Assembly: GCA_016765095.1 (NCBI GenBank)
Contig: JAESQQ010000051.1
Coordinates: forward strand, 1 to 40,686
Direction of reading: 5' to 3'
DNA length: 40,686 nucleotides
DNA from: Planctomycetota bacterium
Lineage (GTDB): Bacteria > Planctomycetota > J058
A model generated the notes under the pieces. It saw only the letters and a program-made list of their open reading frames with translations. It made no database searches and was not told the origin of the DNA. The position numbers and the translations under genes were made by a program. Positions within the stretch are counted from its first letter, which is position 1. Each line of letters opens with the position of its first letter. Shown here piece by piece: positions 1 to 8,046 of this stretch.

Positions 1-20
1 CCAGGACTGCTCCCGCCGAA

Positions 21-671
21 TCAGCTAGCCCTGAGCGTCGGCTCGAGTGCGCTCCGGAGCGTCTGGCGCAGATCGCCCCAGCCGGCTTCCTTCCAGAGCC
101 CGACCAGGCGGATCAGAGAGTCGCCAGCGGGTGCGGCGCCGACGGAGGCATGCACGACGCCTTCCGCGGCGTCGCGGGAGGTCCAGGCGACGTATTCCAG
201 CGCTCGCATTTGGCTCCCGCTGATCTGCGCGATTCGGTAGCGGCCGAGCAGCTGCGAGTTGATTTGGTTGACGGCTTCGCGAGCGGCGGCCACAGAGTCG
301 CGGGCAAGCAGGAGAGACTCTTCGTCGCGGCGCGCCAGCCAGCGTTCGGTCGAGTGGAGTGCGTGCACGACGCCTGGGACTTCGGGGACCCAACGCTCCA
401 GGAGTGGGAGTCCAACTGCGATCGCCGTGCAAAGGGCTCGGAGCGCAAACACAGGATCAAGCGCCACGAGCTCTGGGTAGGTCTCGTGGAGAGTCTCTCG
501 CTCGTGGTCGGGGAAGAGCGCGGTCGCGGCGGGGTCGCCCAGACGGGCGAGGATCAGGACCGCCTGCTCGGAGGATTCGCCGGTGCGGAGTCGGTGCTGG
601 AGCAGCTCTGTGGCCGCTGCGACGTCGCCTTGGTCCGCTCTGCGTTCCAACTCACGAATGCGTTCGTCCAA
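21..671 (-). CDS. Hypothetical helical protein downstream of infA
   Basis: A 216-residue protein that I do not recognise. It is rich in Ala, Leu, Arg and Glu, has no signal peptide or membrane segment, and looks largely helical. Its first 30 residues (MDERIRELERRADQGD, then a Leu/Ala-rich helix) resemble the short N-terminal element seen ahead of variable helical repeats in some planctomycete and myxobacterial proteins; this is an impression, not an assignment. The start is a TTG at 669-671. No in-frame ATG or GTG occurs in the roughly 45 bases upstream, so TTG is the only sensible choice. It lies 40 bp downstream of infA on the same strand and is probably cotranscribed with it. Function unknown. 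Confidence 0.75.
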   Translation of the reverse strand: MDERIRELERRADQGDVAAATELLQHRLRTGESSEQAVLILARLGDPAATALFPDHERETLHETYPELVALDPVFALRALCTAIAVGLPLLERWVPEVPGVVHALHSTERWLARRDEESLLLARDSVAAAREAVNQINSQLLGRYRIAQISGSQMRALEYVAWTSRDAAEGVVHASVGAAPAGDSLIRLVGLWKEAGWGDLRQTLRSALEPTLRAS

Positions 672-711
672 GGGACTGGCCCACTCGTGAACAGAGGAGA
701 GGAGGGGAGGT

Positions 712-930
712 CTAGCGCTCCCGGAAGACGATCCGGCCCTTGGTTAGGTCGTAGGGCGAGAGCTCAACGAGGACCTTGTCGCCCGGAAGGATCCGAATGA
801 AGAACTTGCGCATCTTGCCAGAGACTCGCGCAAGCACCTCGTGCCCGTTTTCGAGCTCTACACGGAAGGTGGCGTTCGGGAGGGCCTCCCGCACGACTGC
901 TTCCAGGGTGATTGCGTCTTCTCTCGGCAA
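712..930 (-). CDS. infA: Translation initiation factor IF-1
   Basis: A 72-residue OB-fold protein, exactly the usual length of bacterial IF-1. It carries the family hallmarks [30 protein letters not shown] and the C-terminal [15 protein letters not shown]-1 binds the ribosomal A site of the 30S subunit and works with IF-2 and IF-3 in start-site selection. The start codon is TTG (928-930), giving MPREDAI, which matches the family N-terminus (usually MAKED). Only a weak purine-rich stretch precedes it. The gene is not beside ribosomal-protein genes or secY as in many bacteria; a short hypothetical gene follows 40 bp downstream. Confidence 0.97.
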   Translation of the reverse strand: MPREDAITLEAVVREALPNATFRVELENGHEVLARVSGKMRKFFIRILPGDKVLVELSPYDLTKGRIVFRER

Positions 931-1026
931 GGTTTCCGCCCTTCGCGAGGATCCCCCCGCTCGTAAGGCCCAGAAGCTAACCGATGCTGACCCGCACGCA
1001 AGCGAGCGGTTTTGAGAGCCGCCTCG

Positions 1027-2388
1027 CTACTGGCTGGCCTCGGTTCGGAGCTCGGGAACTTCGGTCTCGAGGACCTTCTCCATGCGCTTGATTTCCGACC
1101 GCCGGAGCCGCGGGAAGGTCCCCTGCGCTTCCAGGGCGCGCTTGACGCGCTCTTTGACCGAGCCCCACTGCCCCTGGAGGTCGTCTGCGGCTTCTCCGAG
1201 GGTCAACTGGCGTCGATACGCCCGCTCGAACAGCGCATCGAGGGACAGGTTCTCGTCGCGGACTCGCCGATCCCAGCGATAGAAGCCGTAGGCCGAGCCC
1301 AACACGGCGCCTGCGATCAAGGCTGTGATCGCGGTCCACTGGACTCGATCCCAGCCCTCGCTGCTGATCAGGCTCCACTCCATGTAGAGCGCGAACATGC
1401 TCACGAGTGAGATCACGAGGCCCAAGAACAGGTAGCTGCGCTGGTGGCGACGCCGCTCGCCCTGAAGGTGGTCGAGGACGGTCGCGTGCATGCGGAGCCG
1501 GCGGGTGTATTGGTAGAGCCGGCTGACGACGTTGTCCAGGCGCCGTTGGGGGGCCCGCTGGACCTCCTGGCGGACCTCCTCTCGCTGCTCATCGAAGTCC
1601 TTGACGGGGAGGCCCGCGAGGTCGCCGCTGCCGGACTCGCGCGCCCCGTCGACGGGGAGATAAGTCGTGTAGACGTGGGGTAAGTCCTTGAGTGGGATCG
1701 CCTTGCCGAGGTTCCAGCAGAGGGCGCCGTAGGCTCGCGCGAAGTCGCGCATGGTCGAGAAACGATCAACTTTGTTGAAGATCAGGAGCAGCTTGTGATC
1801 GAGGCCGGCCAGGCTGTCGGTCAGAATCCGCAGCGTCTCGCCCGTTGTGCCGGGCTTGTCGGGGTCGAACAGGAACAGGATCACGTCGGCTCGCTCGGCG
1901 AACCAGCGCACGACGCCGGGGAAGTCGTAGCCCCGATCGACGCTATCGTCTATGGCGTCGATCATGCCCGGGGAGTCGATCAGCGCCAGGCCCCGCAGGG
2001 CTGGGTTCTCGATTTGGCGGAGCTTGAGGTGGCTGACGAGGGTCTGCCCGAAGCGTTGGAGCTCCCCCCAGGCCAGGTCCGGGTTGGTGATCAACGCAGC
2101 CCCGTCCTTGTCGGCGGCCTTCTCGGCGTGGGTGATCACGGTGAACCCGTCGTCGATCGGCGCGATTCCGGTTCGCTGGAGGTCTTCGCCCAACAGGAAG
2201 TTAATGAAGCTGCTTTTGCCGGCCGAGTGGTTGCCGAGCAGGAGCACGGTCGGGAGCCCGCTCGTCTCCGACTTGCTCGGGACGGGTTCGAACTCGAACC
2301 GGGTGGCGATTGGCTGGAGGGCCTCCTCGTAGATCGTCCAGGCCTTGGCCTCGATTGCCTCTACGAGCTCCGGGCTGGGATCGGTCAC
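1027..2388 (-). CDS. Dynamin-like (EHD-type) membrane GTPase
   Basis: A 453-residue GTPase. G1 is GNHSAGKSS at residues 52-60, a candidate G2 Thr sits in the stretch around residue 83, G3 is DSPG at 138-141, and G4 is NKVD at 205-208. The FDPDKPGTTGETL segment after G3 recalls EHD-type dynamin-like ATPases/GTPases. A charged helical region (about 265-318) follows, then two hydrophobic segments (about 319-337 and 352-370) and a charged C-terminal helix. This architecture fits a bacterial membrane-remodelling dynamin anchored through a hairpin. The start is GTG (2386-2388), overlapping the stop of hutI as GTGA, so the two are probably translationally coupled. The membrane role is inferred from the family. 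Confidence 0.85.
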   Translation of the reverse strand: MTDPSPELVEAIEAKAWTIYEEALQPIATRFEFEPVPSKSETSGLPTVLLLGNHSAGKSSFINFLLGEDLQRTGIAPIDDGFTVITHAEKAADKDGAALITNPDLAWGELQRFGQTLVSHLKLRQIENPALRGLALIDSPGMIDAIDDSVDRGYDFPGVVRWFAERADVILFLFDPDKPGTTGETLRILTDSLAGLDHKLLLIFNKVDRFSTMRDFARAYGALCWNLGKAIPLKDLPHVYTTYLPVDGARESGSGDLAGLPVKDFDEQREEVRQEVQRAPQRRLDNVVSRLYQYTRRLRMHATVLDHLQGERRRHQRSYLFLGLVISLVSMFALYMEWSLISSEGWDRVQWTAITALIAGAVLGSAYGFYRWDRRVRDENLSLDALFERAYRRQLTLGEAADDLQGQWGSVKERVKRALEAQGTFPRLRRSEIKRMEKVLETEVPELRTEASQ

Positions 2389-3659
2389 GCCGCCGCCTCC
2401 GCGTTGAAGACCAGGGCGCCCCGCTTATAGACGGCGCGCACCAAAGAGACGCCAAAGTGCGTCGGCAGATAGCGCCAGTTCGGCGCGTCCCAGACCACGA
2501 AGTCTGCTTGTTTGCCGACCTCGAGGCTTCCGATCTCGGCGCCCCGGCCGATCGCGCAGGCCGCGTTGAGCGTCGCGGCGCGGAGGGCCTCAGCGGGGGT
2601 CAGCCCGCACTGGAGGCAGGCCAAAGTCAGGATCATGGGGAGCGACTCGGTCAGCGAGCTGCCTGGGTTGAGGTCCGTCGCGAGGGCGACCGCGACGCCG
2701 GCGTCGATCATTGCGCGTCCGGGGGCGTGGTCGCTCTTGCGGAGGTAGAAGCTCGTCCCCGGCAACAGGACCGCCACGGTTTCGCTCGCGGCGAGGGCAG
2801 CGATTCCGGCCTGCCCGGTGCAGGCCAGGTGGTCAGCGGAGACCGCGCCGAGCTCCACCGCTAGCTCGGCACCCCCGGTCGGCACGATCTCGTCGGCGTG
2901 GATCTTGAGGCCGTAGCCGAGCTCCTTGGCGCGGCTCAGGATCCGGCGCGACTCGGGGACGGTGAACACGTGGTCCTCGCAGAACACGTCGCAGAACTCG
3001 GCGAGCCCGGCGAGGTCGGGGAGGAGCTCTTCGCAGAGGAGATCGAGCCAGCGGCCGCGGTCGGCGCGGTGTTCGTCTGGGATCTCGTGGGCGGCGAGGT
3101 TGGTCGCGACGAGGTCGATCGCGTGGCGGGAGTCGAGCGCCCGGATCGCTTCGAGCTGAGTCCGCTCTGCGGCCAGGGCCAAGCCATAGCCGCTCTTGGC
3201 TTCCGCCGTCGTCGTTCCGCAGCTCAGCATGCGGTCCAGACGAGGGAGGGCGGCCTCGGTCAGCTGGTCGACGCTCGCGCCGCGCACCGAGCGCGTCGTG
3301 GAGCGAATCCCGCCGCCGGCCTTGGCGATTTCAGCGTAGCTCTTGCCCGCCAGGCGGAGCTCGAACTCCGCCTCTCGGCTGCCGAGCCAGGGGAGGTGGG
3401 TGTGGGGGTCGACGAAGCCTGGCAGGACGAGGCCGCCTCCGGCTGAGACCTCGCGCGTAGCCTGGACGCGCGCCGCGACCTCGGCCGCGGGCCCGAGGTC
3501 CACAATGCGTCCTTCGTGGACGGCCAGGGCCGCGTCAGAGATCGTCGCCAGCTCGCTCAGGGGTCCGCGCCAGGGAGCGCCCTGGGGCGTTCCCGCAGGC
3601 GGAGCGAGCGTGACGAGCTGGCCGATCTCCTTGAGGAGGAGGTCGACCTGGACGCTCAT
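2385..3659 (-). CDS. hutI: Imidazolonepropionase
   Basis: A 424-residue amidohydrolase that hydrolyses 4-imidazolone-5-propionate to N-formimino-L-glutamate in histidine degradation; cytoplasmic and metal-dependent. Metal ligands are visible as HTH in GFVDPHTHLP (H86, H88), H254 in LKIHADEI, H277 in SADHLA and D329 in ATDLNPGSS. The family signature EAKSGYGL is at 153-160. Length is normal for HutI (about 400-420). The ATG start overlaps the stop of the upstream lipoprotein gene as ATGA, and its own stop overlaps the downstream GTPase start as GTGA. No hutH, hutU or hutG is in the window, so the rest of the pathway must be elsewhere or absent. Confidence 0.96.
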   Translation of the reverse strand: MSVQVDLLLKEIGQLVTLAPPAGTPQGAPWRGPLSELATISDAALAVHEGRIVDLGPAAEVAARVQATREVSAGGGLVLPGFVDPHTHLPWLGSREAEFELRLAGKSYAEIAKAGGGIRSTTRSVRGASVDQLTEAALPRLDRMLSCGTTTAEAKSGYGLALAAERTQLEAIRALDSRHAIDLVATNLAAHEIPDEHRADRGRWLDLLCEELLPDLAGLAEFCDVFCEDHVFTVPESRRILSRAKELGYGLKIHADEIVPTGGAELAVELGAVSADHLACTGQAGIAALAASETVAVLLPGTSFYLRKSDHAPGRAMIDAGVAVALATDLNPGSSLTESLPMILTLACLQCGLTPAEALRAATLNAACAIGRGAEIGSLEVGKQADFVVWDAPNWRYLPTHFGVSLVRAVYKRGALVFNAEAAA

Positions 3660-4066
3660 TGGCCGGCGGGCGCTATCGCCGGGGCTGGCGCGGGAGCTGC
3701 CGCCGGGGCCGGAGCTGGGGCTGCTGCTGGGGCTGGCGCGTTAGTGAGGGCCTTGAGGACGAAGTCGCCGTCCTTGCTCCAAATGATGTGATCGCGCGCC
3801 TTGAGGGTGAAGGTTTGCGCGCTCGCTGCTATGTCTCCCTCTCCTTGCTGAATCACGATCCGACAGCCAGGCGAGTCGACTTCGACCGCGATCCCGTCCG
3901 TGAGGTGCTGCCACTTGCTGCTCGTGAGGCCGGTGACCGATCGCACGTTTCCTCGCAGGATCGTGAACCCCTGGTAGTGGGTGTCGACGAACTCCTCGGT
4001 CGAGCTGGCGCAGCCAACCACGACGAAGGACAGGATCGTGAGCAGGCAGAGAAAGAGCTTGTGCAT
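3656..4066 (-). CDS. Small lipoprotein with Ala-Pro-rich tail
   Basis: A 136-residue predicted lipoprotein. The N-terminus MHKLFLCLLTILSFVVVGC is a signal peptide ending in a lipobox, with Cys19 as the likely lipidated residue. The middle (about 25-108) is a small globular domain of unknown family. The last 28 or so residues are an Ala-Pro repeat (APAPAAAPAPAP), a typical periplasmic or wall-spanning spacer. The ATG at 4064-4066 is preceded six bases upstream by a GGAGG ribosome site, which rules out the much longer open frame extending to 4696 inside the neighbouring glycosyltransferase. Its stop overlaps the hutI start (ATGA). Function unknown. Confidence 0.85.
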   Translation of the reverse strand: MHKLFLCLLTILSFVVVGCASSTEEFVDTHYQGFTILRGNVRSVTGLTSSKWQHLTDGIAVEVDSPGCRIVIQQGEGDIAASAQTFTLKARDHIIWSKDGDFVLKALTNAPAPAAAPAPAPAAAPAPAPAIAPAGQ

Positions 4067-4072
4067 CGTGGG

Positions 4073-4077
4073 CCTCC
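4073..4077 (-). promoter_or_regulatory. Ribosome binding site fixing the lipoprotein start
   Basis: The minus strand reads TGGAGG six bases before the ATG at 4066. It decides the start inside a much longer open frame. Confidence 0.8.
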
Positions 4078-4139
4078 AGGTGGGGGTGGGCAATATACGA
4101 ACCGGGGGGACGATTGGGCGGGATTGGGGTCGCTTGGGA

Positions 4140-5756
4140 CTAGCCCTCGGACTCCGACTCGTAGAGCTCGGTGTAGGCGTCTGCCATGGCTTCGAGCGAG
4201 AAGCGCTCGTGGATCCAGCTTCGTGCCGCTGCGCCGAAGGTGGCGCGGAGTTCGGGTGACTCGGCCAGGCGCAGAATTCGCTCCGCGAGGGCCTCGACGT
4301 CGCCGACGGGGACCACAAAGCCCGTGACCCCCTCGCGAACGACTTCGGGGGCGCCGCCCGCGGCCGTCGTGATCGCCGGCAAGCCGAGGGCTTGGCCTTC
4401 CAGGAGGGTGTTGGGGCAGCCTTCTTGGCGCGAGCAGAGCATGACGAGGTCGGCTGCTCCCATGAGCGAGACGACGTCTTGGCGGCGGCCGAGGTGCTGG
4501 AGGACCCCGTCCAGGCCGAGTGAGCGGGCCTCGGCGCGAAAGGAGGCCTCCAGGGGGCCTGAGCCGAGGTGGATCGCGCGCAGCCGGGGGAAGGACTGGT
4601 GGGCCTGGGCGAGCGCTCGGAGGAAGTCTCCGGGGCGTTTGACTTCAATCTGGCGGAACGCGCCGACGACGAGGACTTCGTCGTCTGCGATCCCAAGGGT
4701 GCGGCGCGTTTCTTCGCGCGCCTGGGGGCTTGGGGTGGACCACTCCGAGACGTCGAGGCCGTTGGGAACGACCGAGACGGTTTCCGAGCCGAGGTCGCTC
4801 CAGGCCGCGTAGTCCTTGGCGCCGGCTGCCGAGTTGGCGCAGATCCGAATCCGCTCGCTGCGCGCCAGGCTGGCGTAGGACTGGCGATACCAGGGTTGGT
4901 TGAGGTTGGGCGAGTCCTTGGGGCTGAGGCTGCGGACGCCGAGCACGATCCGGGGGACGCCGCTCAGGAGGCCCGCGATCGCGCCGGCAATGTTGCAGCC
5001 GTCGAGCCAGCAGTGGAGGACCGCGGGCGGGTCGCGGCGGAGCGCGGCGATCAGGGGGGCGATTCCCTCTCGTTCGCAGTGGCGTTCGAGGAGTGCGCGG
5101 TGCTCAGGCGAGAGCCCAGGCAGATCGAGGGGGCGGCTCCGCAGGAGGGGAGGGAGGTAGGTCGAGGAGACGCCCGCTCGAGCCAGACGAGGGGCGTGGT
5201 GGGCGTGCTCTCCCTCAAGGGGCGCTCGCACGTAGACGCGTGCCCCGCCTCCCTGCTGCTCGCAGAGGTAGCTCAGCTGGCGCTCGGCGCCTCCTGCGCT
5301 CAGGGAGCCTATGTAGTGCGCGATTCCCTGGCCGGGTCGGAGGGGAGCTGGGTCTGCGGCGACGGCGTCCGCCAGGGCCAACGTGGCTTCGGGGCTCGGC
5401 CAGGGCGGGTTGAGCCGGTGGCCCCAGAGCGACTCGACGAGGCGCTCGACGCCGGGGAGACGCGCCAGCTTGCGCTGGAGACTGCGGCTCGCGACGAGGG
5501 CGAGGCCCTGGGCGGTTGGGAGAGAGAGGACCGAGCCGGGGTAGTCGACGAGGTGCACGCGGGTCGCGCCCAGGCTGGCGGCGAGCGTGGGGAGGAACCG
5601 GGCCCGCTGGAGTGAGTCGACGAGGACCTCGTGGCCAGGTTCGTGCCCCTCTTGGAGGGGGACGAGGGACGCCTCCGAATCGCAGCTGACCCTCCGGAGA
5701 GGAGAGTTGGTGACAACTGGCCGAGTCCACTCTCGATCGGGTTCGGATTGAGTCAC
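4140..5756 (-). CDS. GT4-family glycosyltransferase
   Basis: A 538-residue GT-B retaining glycosyltransferase. The conserved N-terminal loop IGSLSAGGAERQLSYL (about 149-164) is that of GT4 enzymes. The C-terminal half has the acceptor/donor motifs VPNGLD, LGRRQDVVSLMGAADL and the E-x7-E block EGCPNTLLEGQALGLP, followed by TAAGGAPEVV. The first 140 or so residues are longer than in typical GT4 enzymes and unrecognised. No membrane segment is evident, so it is probably a cytoplasmic or peripheral enzyme transferring a sugar from an NDP-sugar to a lipid-linked or glycan acceptor. The start is GTG (5754-5756) with AGGG six bases upstream. It lies 73 bp upstream of the lipoprotein gene, and a flippase-like gene diverges from it. 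Confidence 0.9.
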   Translation of the reverse strand: MTQSEPDREWTRPVVTNSPLRRVSCDSEASLVPLQEGHEPGHEVLVDSLQRARFLPTLAASLGATRVHLVDYPGSVLSLPTAQGLALVASRSLQRKLARLPGVERLVESLWGHRLNPPWPSPEATLALADAVAADPAPLRPGQGIAHYIGSLSAGGAERQLSYLCEQQGGGARVYVRAPLEGEHAHHAPRLARAGVSSTYLPPLLRSRPLDLPGLSPEHRALLERHCEREGIAPLIAALRRDPPAVLHCWLDGCNIAGAIAGLLSGVPRIVLGVRSLSPKDSPNLNQPWYRQSYASLARSERIRICANSAAGAKDYAAWSDLGSETVSVVPNGLDVSEWSTPSPQAREETRRTLGIADDEVLVVGAFRQIEVKRPGDFLRALAQAHQSFPRLRAIHLGSGPLEASFRAEARSLGLDGVLQHLGRRQDVVSLMGAADLVMLCSRQEGCPNTLLEGQALGLPAITTAAGGAPEVVREGVTGFVVPVGDVEALAERILRLAESPELRATFGAAARSWIHERFSLEAMADAYTELYESESEG

Positions 5757-6059
5757 GTCGCCCTGTCAAGCCTCTGGATTAGACCTCCCTGGAAAGGAGT
5801 CGACACCTGAATGAACTAGGATTCCACTCGATCGAAGAGGCCTCTTGCGGACGATACCCCGTGGTGGCGGGAAGTCTGGTGTCTTGCGCCTGGCTTTCGC
5901 TCTACGAACGAACGACTACACCGAAGAGGCGCCCACGAGTCTGCCTAGCGATCCAAACGCCGCTGACATAGCAACTCGAGCCCAGGGGCGCATCCCTGCC
6001 GCCCTGCCCAACCGTCGGAGAGTGCCATTGAGCGGGCTCCACGAGTATCCTCTGCCGCC
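5757..6059. other. Divergent intergenic region, 303 bp
   Basis: This stretch separates the start of the GT4 gene (minus) from the flippase-like gene (plus). A 72-codon plus-strand open frame at 5845-6063 has no recognisable protein and its end overlaps the next start, so it is not called. Only a weak promoter candidate at 6022-6051 was found. Confidence 0.6.
6022..6051 (+). promoter_or_regulatory. Candidate promoter for the flippase-like gene (possibly leaderless)
   Basis: GTGCCA at 6022-6027 and TATCCT at 6046-6051 are separated by 18 bp. The -10-like hexamer ends 8 bases before the ATG at 6060 and no Shine-Dalgarno sequence is present, so transcription might begin at or next to the start codon. 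The -35 match is four of six. Confidence 0.35.
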
Positions 6060-7136
6060 ATGACCGTGTCCGCGCACCCAGTCACTCGGCGAGGTTGGCC
6101 CCTCCTCCTCCTCAAGGCAGGCCTGGGGTTTGGGCTCCTGGCCTGGTTCCTGACCGGGGACACGTGGGTCCGGCTGGTGGGTATCGTTCTCGACGCTTCG
6201 CCCGCGTTTCTTGCTCTTGCGCTCTTGCTGGGCTTGGTCAATTTCGGCATCGGTACTCTCCGCTGGCACCTCCTGCTCCGCGAAGCGGGGAGCCAGAACA
6301 CCTATGTGCGCACCTTCTCCTTGCTCCTAGTCGCACAGTTCTTCAATACATTCGTCCCCGGGGGACTGGCTGGCGATGTGGTCCGGACGTGGGGAGGACG
6401 CGACGGGGAGGTCACGAGTGCAGTCTCCTTCGGGACCGTCCTCACCGACCGCCTCCTCGGCATCGTTGGGCTCATGACCTGCTGTGGCTTGGGACTCGCC
6501 CTATCGTGGAAGGCCCTCCTTCAGTCGGGGCTCGCGCGATACGTGGTGATCGTCTCGGCGATCGCCTGCGTGGCCTTTGCGCTACTGTACAGTCGGCGAA
6601 TCGGTCGCCCGCTGAGCAGGCTGTTGGGGCGTCTCGGAGCCGCGGGGAGCCTGGTGGAGAACGTCTTAGAGGCCCTGCACGCCCAGCGCGAGAGACCCCG
6701 AACTCTGCTCGTGGGACTCGCCCTGTCCCTCACTTCGTCGCTCCTGCAGATCACGATCATCTTCCTGCTAGGCCTGGCCCTCGGATCGGAGGCGGAGTTT
6801 CGGCACTACCTGGCATTCGTCCCCATTATCGGGATTGTGAGCATGGCTCCTGTGACAATCGGGGCCGGCTTGGGGGTCCGCGAGGCCAGCTTCGTCCTTC
6901 TCTTTGGGCAGATCGGCGTCCCTAAGGCAGTTGCCCTGGGGACCTCGCTCCTCTTCTTCGTGGTCATTTTGATTCCAGCGCTGCTCGGGGGGGTCGTCTA
7001 CCTCTCCTCCGGCAGGCGCCAAGCCGGACAGCGGTCCAGCGAGACGCTGCCGGCACCTTCGTCCCCCGACCATCTCGGCGGGCCCGGCTTGGGACCGGTT
7101 CAAGAGGGGGCTACGCGCTCCGAATCGACGATCTGA
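6060..7136 (+). CDS. Flippase-like lysylphosphatidylglycerol-synthase TM-domain protein
   Basis: A 358-residue integral membrane protein of the family formed by the membrane domain of lysylphosphatidylglycerol synthase (flippase-like, TIGR00374-type). About eight hydrophobic segments run from residue 15 to 325. The family-typical stretch FFNTFVPGGLAGDVVRTW follows the third segment, and GAGLGVREASFVLLFG occurs near residue 275. The C-terminal 40 residues are polar and probably cytoplasmic. Members of this family without the synthetase domain are often found in glycolipid and polysaccharide loci and are suspected lipid or lipid-linked sugar translocators; the substrate here is unknown. ATG at 6060 lacks a Shine-Dalgarno sequence. 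The stop abuts that of the opposing methyltransferase with no spacer. Confidence 0.85.
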   Translation: MTVSAHPVTRRGWPLLLLKAGLGFGLLAWFLTGDTWVRLVGIVLDASPAFLALALLLGLVNFGIGTLRWHLLLREAGSQNTYVRTFSLLLVAQFFNTFVPGGLAGDVVRTWGGRDGEVTSAVSFGTVLTDRLLGIVGLMTCCGLGLALSWKALLQSGLARYVVIVSAIACVAFALLYSRRIGRPLSRLLGRLGAAGSLVENVLEALHAQRERPRTLLVGLALSLTSSLLQITIIFLLGLALGSEAEFRHYLAFVPIIGIVSMAPVTIGAGLGVREASFVLLFGQIGVPKAVALGTSLLFFVVILIPALLGGVVYLSSGRRQAGQRSSETLPAPSSPDHLGGPGLGPVQEGATRSESTI

Positions 7137-7952
7137 TCAGCCCTTCCTCCGGTAGACATACACACCTGCGTAGTCGCAGTCGAGGAACTCGTCGCCTAGG
7201 ACGCATTCACATTGGAGCTCTGCGGCCGCCCGGTTGAGCGGGTGGTCGTGACGGGGGGCCTCGGGTGCCACCAACCGTGGTTGCATGACCCGCGACATGA
7301 AGATGTAGAAGCCTAGGGAGACGTAGTCCACCAATTCGAAGTAGGCCCCGGCCGCCTGTTCGAAGCTCTCTCGCTCCAGGAGTCGGTTGTAGGGAACGAC
7401 CGCGATCGGCCCAAGGCCCGCCCGGTGGCGGCGGAGGTTCATGCCTTGGAATCCGTCTGTCCAACCTTCGCTCGACAGGAAGAGGCCGCCTGGGCGCACG
7501 CAAGCGGCCAGCTCTGCGAGTCCTTGAAGCTGGTTCTCCCAAGACGCCAGGTTGATCAAGCACCGAATCGTGATCACGACGTCGAATGGTTGGTGGGCTG
7601 CGCGAATTGGAGAGAGGTCGAGGACATCCCCATGTCCGAAGGCAACGTTCTCGCTAGAGCGCGCCGCCGCGTGGACTGTAGCGCGTTCCACGAAGGCATC
7701 GACATAGTCCAACCCGACGACGCTCTCGACCTGCTCAGCGAACCGGAGGCTGGAGAGCCCGTCTCCACAGCCCACGTCCAAGACTCGGTCGGCACGGTGT
7801 AGGTATGGTTCCATGGCCGATTCGACCGCCGCCTGTAGGTAGGGGTCACGCGCGGTAGGCCGAAGCCCCTGCCCGTCCACGGCCGCCTCGGCGGAGCGCA
7901 CCCAGAACTCTCTGACTTCGGCAAGACTGCGTGTCTCTTGATTTTCGACCAT
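7137..7952 (-). CDS. Class I SAM-dependent methyltransferase
   Basis: A 271-residue methyltransferase. Motif I is VLDVGCGDGLSSLRF, the acidic ribose-binding residue lies in VVGLDYVDAF, and later motifs include GHGDVLDL and DVVITIRCLINL. The C-terminal 90 residues would hold the acceptor site. I chose the ATG at 7950-7952 (MVENQETRS) because the helix preceding the fold begins there; the open frame continues to 8102 but that part would overlap the upstream gene and reads unlike protein. No Shine-Dalgarno sequence precedes the ATG. TACACT occurs seven bases upstream, so the message could be leaderless. Substrate unknown; context suggests a sugar or glycolipid. Confidence 0.8.
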   Translation of the reverse strand: MVENQETRSLAEVREFWVRSAEAAVDGQGLRPTARDPYLQAAVESAMEPYLHRADRVLDVGCGDGLSSLRFAEQVESVVGLDYVDAFVERATVHAAARSSENVAFGHGDVLDLSPIRAAHQPFDVVITIRCLINLASWENQLQGLAELAACVRPGGLFLSSEGWTDGFQGMNLRRHRAGLGPIAVVPYNRLLERESFEQAAGAYFELVDYVSLGFYIFMSRVMQPRLVAPEAPRHDHPLNRAAAELQCECVLGDEFLDCDYAGVYVYRRKG

Positions 7953-8046
7953 AGCGCGAAGTGTAGCGCAGACGACTGGGGAGGCAGACAGACAGCGGCA
8001 CGTGCGACCGAGGAGAATGCGAAACTGGGGTGACCTCCAGCCCAAC

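Noticed and set aside
4067-4696. N-terminal extension of the lipoprotein open frame
   Set aside because: It lies inside the GT4 gene in another frame and is Ser/Arg/Pro-rich; the strong ribosome site at 4073-4077 sets the start at 4066.
5764-5769. Consensus TTGACA on the minus strand just before the GT4 start
   Set aside because: No -10-like hexamer occurs 16-18 bp downstream, and transcription would start inside the gene.
5845-6063. Plus-strand open frame of 72 codons
   Set aside because: No ribosome site or recognisable protein, and it overlaps the start of the flippase-like gene.
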